Shown: positions 60,310 through 64,000 of the stretch, piece after piece | How positions within the stretch are numbered: the stretch's first letter is position 1 | How the letters are laid out: every line of letters starts with the position of its first letter | NCBI GenBank assembly: GCA_028583605.1 | Contig: CM053331.1 | Location: 31,722,411-31,786,410 of the forward strand | Length of the DNA stretch: 64,000 bases | DNA from: Dastarcus helophoroides | Taxonomy: Eukaryota > Arthropoda > Insecta > Coleoptera > Bothrideridae | Reading direction: 5' to 3' | Notes under the pieces: model-generated | Databases searched by the model: none | What the model was told of the DNA's origin: nothing | Seen by the model: the letters and a program-made list of their open reading frames with translations, nothing else | Position numbers and translations under genes: made by a program

Positions 60310-62060
60310 GTAAGATAAATAATTATTAATTAGTAACTCACTCAATTATGAGCACCAAAGCTGAAACAGGTTTTAGTAAATCTCAAAGCTTTATCAAATA
60401 GATGCGGGTTCTGCTGTATACACGCATGTGGCTTCATTCAGGCTATAAAGATGTAATGAAACCTACTACTGACAATGAGATTTACTACAACCAGTTGTGT
60501 ACAATGTAAGTAAAGTTACAAAGTCACTAGTAGTGACCGAAGCTGGCTCTGCGTGACATGATTTTAGGTATGTCAAATTTAATATGAGAATGTTCTGTAA
60601 TGAAAAGTCGAATGTACTACAGTAGAAAATATCTGTAATCAATAAGCATAGATTGACTTCGGCCTTTTGTGGCATCGTCGATACAGTACAATCGGCGTAA
60701 ACGTTTCCAACTTATGACCATTAGGCAGCCACATATTCAAGGGACAAGTAAGTCAATAGAATTGATATCTCCTAAGTACCCATGTGGCCGACTAATAGAT
60801 ATCAGTTGGAAATCTTTACCCTACGATACTGATATGGTCGCAGACGAAATCCCCAGTGTGCAACATAAATGTTCTCAATATTTGTTCTAGAGTCCATTAA
60901 TAATCAAAATTTTATGCTAATTGCGAGTGCCAAATAAAAAGAATCCTAGGATTTTGGTAACATTCTCGTAATACAATCAACATGTGAAGTACATTTTTAA
61001 AGTTATACTTTCTAATACTTGCAATTTAGATCGAAAATATAATATGTATTTGTTCCGAAACTACTAACTTTAGTTACGTAAGATTTTTGTAAAGAAAATC
61101 AGAACTTATTTTGTGCTTTATTCGCAGAAATTTTGCAATAACAGTTCATTACATTTAAGCTTTGTTTTCAGTTCCCTACATTAAAGGTAGTAGCATAACT
61201 CCTATTCATGCAGGTTTCAAGGATTCGTATTTTGTAGTTAAAAGCCTTTTGTTCTGAATATTAATAACCCTTTACTCCCTTTACTTTTCCAGCGTTAGGA
61301 AAGAATTAACAGTCTTCGCTAGGTTTTGCCTAGATCTATTTAGATTTTAAACATAGTTAATGGAACTTTAATTGCAGCAAAAAATGCGTACATCCACAGT
61401 TTTCTTAATGAATTAAGCAGAGAATGTGCAATATTAATTAAACAAGGGATTCGTCGAGAGCTTTACATTTTTCCTATTTTCATGCTCAACTTTTAAAATG
61501 GATTAATATTAAAACCATTATCTTAGGAAAGTTTATACTTGATTGAATCATCCGAATATTCAGGGAATCTTAAAAGACACATGGAAATATTGTAACCCAA
61601 GTGATAAAATTTTAGATGCTTCTTGGTTTGGTCCAAAAATTAGACCTATTGGCCTAAGTGTTGGTCTGATTTTAAGCAATGCAAGCTAAATTCAAAATCC
61701 AGATGGACTCATTTAAATGATGCAATAACTCATTCGTTGATGTGAGTTTCAGGCTTCTCTAGAAGTCGGATATTCTGGAGTAGTTGACGTACATAAATAC
61801 ATGCGAGTCGCTCCTAAAATAGATAGTTAGATATTTGAACTATATACAACTAAATTTCTAGTGTTAAATAGAATTGTTAAAAATCTGTGGTATTTATTTA
61901 TTGAACGTTGTTTTTACCTATCGAACCAGAATGCATATCAATACTTTTGGAATTTAGGGATCTAAATGATTTTCCTTGAAACATTATAGTTCGAATTCAA
62001 TTTCTGTAATAATTCAACATTCTTAAACAATTATTAAATCGTTTTTGTAAAAATTAAAAA
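60310..62060. other. intron 8, first part: low-copy DNA, no exon found
   Basis: Searched for the SLC17 C-terminal block expected after D.SPN(F)A (G...G..N......G...P) and did not see it. Short ORFs at 60466-60675 (-) and 60669-60890 (+) are unrecognised. Confidence 0.5.
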
Positions 62061-63930
62061 TGCAAGAATTTCTTTCCAGTAAATATTTTTTATTTTTTTA
62101 AGTTGGCTGTCAAAATGTTTTCAAAATTTCCGTTCTTTTTTAAACAGCGACAACAAAACTTTGCAATTCGATAAACGTGACCGACATACTACTTAAAAAA
62201 TTGCAAATGTTTAAATTCCGTTTTTTTTTTTGTTTCATTATTTTAAGTACAACTTTCATTTAAAATTATAAACTTTGTCTTTTAATTTCAATCTTGATAG
62301 TTCGACTTCAGTTGTAAACTTATTTGTTTACATGCACTTTTATTGAAAATTTGGACTTCTGTCAAAATTTTAAACTTTTTGACAAATTCAATTTTAGAAT
62401 TTTCGATTTTTTTTGTCAGGAAAATGGATTTTTCCGACAATTTCTTCAAATCTCTACTTTTTTAGGATTTTGCAATTTCATGAATATTTTGACATTTTTG
62501 AACATTTTAAATTTCCAATCCTTTAAAAAATTGCCGCTTTTTTCAAAACTTCGCCTTTTTTGAAAGTCTCGAATTTTTTTTCTCAACTTTAACCTCTTTT
62601 AAAATTAAAGCTTATGTTGATTTTGTTTTAAATTTTCAATTTTTCTATAACTTCGACCTTTTTCAAAATTTCGTTTTTTCCGAAATTTCGAGTGTTTCAA
62701 AATTATACTTTCAAAAATTTCACTATTTTATAATTTTGACTTTGTAACTTTGATTATATATTTTTTTTAAAAATTCGAAAGAAAATTTGAAAATTTAATT
62801 TTTTTAATTTAGACTTTTATGAGGTTTTCGACTTATTTCAAAATTTTGTATTTTAGGTTTACTTTTTACTTTCTTTTGAAAGTAAATCATAAATAAAAAT
62901 ACAAATCTTGTCCCCCGAAACCAAAAAAGATTAAAAACCGCTACAGAGGTTGCTCTAACGCGTTTCGATAGCCGAGCTATCATCTTCAGAGAGATACTCG
63001 ACAAAACGGTTTCAGAATCATAAATTTTGAAAATTTTGATATTATTTTAAATTTTTTTGATAGCTTTTTCTTTTTATCCGAAATGTTGCCCTTTTCCGAA
63101 AATGTTAAACTTTTTCAAATATTTTGACTCTTTCATATTTGTGCAAACATATACACTTTCTTTGCTTTTCTCGAAATTTAAATATAATTTGAAAATTTTG
63201 TCTCTTTTCGAAATTTCCATTTCTTTTTTTTTAATTTCTACTTATGTGAAGATTTTTGTCTTAAACATATATTAATGAGATTTCGATTATTTTTCAAACT
63301 TTAAATTTTTTTAATTCGACTTTATATCAACATTTTGATCTTTTAAAAACTTTTACTGTTTCCAAAACCACGACCTTATTCAAAAATTTAAAAAGCTTCA
63401 ATACGTTTTAAAACGTTGACAATTTAGACCTTAAAGTTTGGAATTTTTTCCTGAAAATATCACCTTTTTTAAAAATTTTGTTTTCAGTTTAAATTTTGGT
63501 CGCTTTAAAAATGTCCACTTTTTCAAAATTATTATTCTTTAAATTTTTATTCAGCTTTTGGGTAATGTCCAATTCATTTAAAAAAATTTATTTTAAAATT
63601 GCCTTTTTAATTTTTGTTTCTTAAAATTTGAACATTTGTGTAAATTTTAAACTTTTTAAATATTTCAGATGTTTATTGACACTCGCCCTTTCTGAAAAAG
63701 TTGACCTTTTCTGAACGTTCTGACTTAAAAGTTTCGATATTTCAAAATTTTCAAATTTTCTACCATTTACACGGTAACTGAAAATTTAGACGTATGGAAG
63801 AAGCAAATGGCAAAGAAAATGCCACTCAACAGGAACGGAATTAACGAAACGTCGCAAAAAAGATATAAAGATTAGACTTTTTCAAAATTTCGACTGTTTT
63901 AAATTTCAGCTATGAAATAGTATTTTTTTT
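62060..63930 (-). repeat. T-strand degenerate satellite
   Basis: Same degenerate text, interrupted by a hammerhead-like repeat at 62895-62998. A short non-satellite patch lies at 63770-63870. Confidence 0.65.
62895..62998 (-). repeat. hammerhead-like dispersed repeat, copy 13 (best-preserved motif)
   Basis: Minus strand: CTCT, CTGAAGA, T, GATAGC-TCG-GCTATC, GAAA, CGCGTT, AGAG with every predicted pair intact. The tail is present to GGGACAAGATTTGTATTTTTATT; the distal ACCAAGGACCAGT end is missing. Confidence 0.72.
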
Positions 63931-63931
63931 T

Positions 63932-64000
63932 TGGTGGAACGGACTGGTCTTTGGTTATGTTCAAAAATTGAAATACAATTTATGTCCCCTGAAACCAAGA
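63932..64000 (-). repeat. hammerhead-like dispersed repeat, copy 14 (cut by window edge)
   Basis: Begins GGTGGAACGGACTGGTC and runs to CCCCTGAAACCAAGA, the distal tail of a minus-strand copy; the motif itself would lie just past 64000. Confidence 0.65.

Overview
This window is eukaryotic, almost certainly from an insect. It has spliced exons with GT-AG borders, a very AT-rich background, no operons or ribosome-binding sites, and a mobile-element set typical of arthropods: mariner-type elements, a hAT element, jockey-type non-LTR retroelements and Penelope-like elements. I cannot fix the order. A hymenopteran with a repeat-inflated genome is a guess only.

One real gene crosses the window on the + strand. 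It encodes an SLC17-family (sialin / inorganic phosphate cotransporter-like) major facilitator transporter. I assembled eight coding exons at 6627-6657, 11561-11769, 19014-19328, 19490-19574, 36662-36894, 36940-37086, 47272-47404 and 60154-60309. All junction phases agree and together they give 436 residues from the start Met. The last exon or exons (about 50-100 residues) lie beyond 64000. The exons total about 1.3 kb in a 54 kb span, so nearly everything else described here is intron or upstream DNA.

Layout. 1-4.7 kb: degenerate A-strand satellite with a 0.6 kb tandem duplication. 5.4-5.9 kb: dead Mos1-type mariner fragment. 6.6 kb: first coding exon. 7.24-11.44 kb: a DD41D-type mariner element with long inverted repeats, containing a jockey fragment (itself split by a hAT element with a perfect 8-bp target duplication) and a Penelope-like fragment in its right inverted repeat. 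12.1-12.4 kb: foldback sequences. 13.1-14.8 kb: jockey-type pseudogene. 14.8-25.2 kb: T-strand satellite around exons 3 and 4. 26.3-31.9 kb: satellites, two MITE-like elements and an inverted Penelope-like tail. 32.0-35.2 kb: a second jockey-type element. 35.2-35.9 kb: a short Tc1-like element. 36.7-37.1 kb: exons 5 and 6. 39.6-46.1 kb: T-strand satellite with higher-order repeats. 47.3 kb: exon 7. 48-54 kb: A-strand satellite. 56.2-59.3 kb: a 3-kb polypyrimidine microsatellite. 60.2 kb: exon 8. 62-64 kb: T-strand satellite.

The most interesting signal is a dispersed repeat of about 140 bp, present in at least fifteen motif-bearing copies plus fragments. It carries a hammerhead-ribozyme-like core: CTGAAGA, a GATAGC/GCTATC hairpin, GAAA, a self-complementary ACGCGT, then AGAG able to pair with CTCT in front of the core. 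Stem II shows a compensatory change between copies. Three copies sit in a tandem array of about 414 bp, and several others lie head to head on opposite strands. The Penelope-like tails carry a different sequence with the same architecture. This resembles the retrozyme / Penelope hammerhead theme but is inference, since no activity or model score could be computed.
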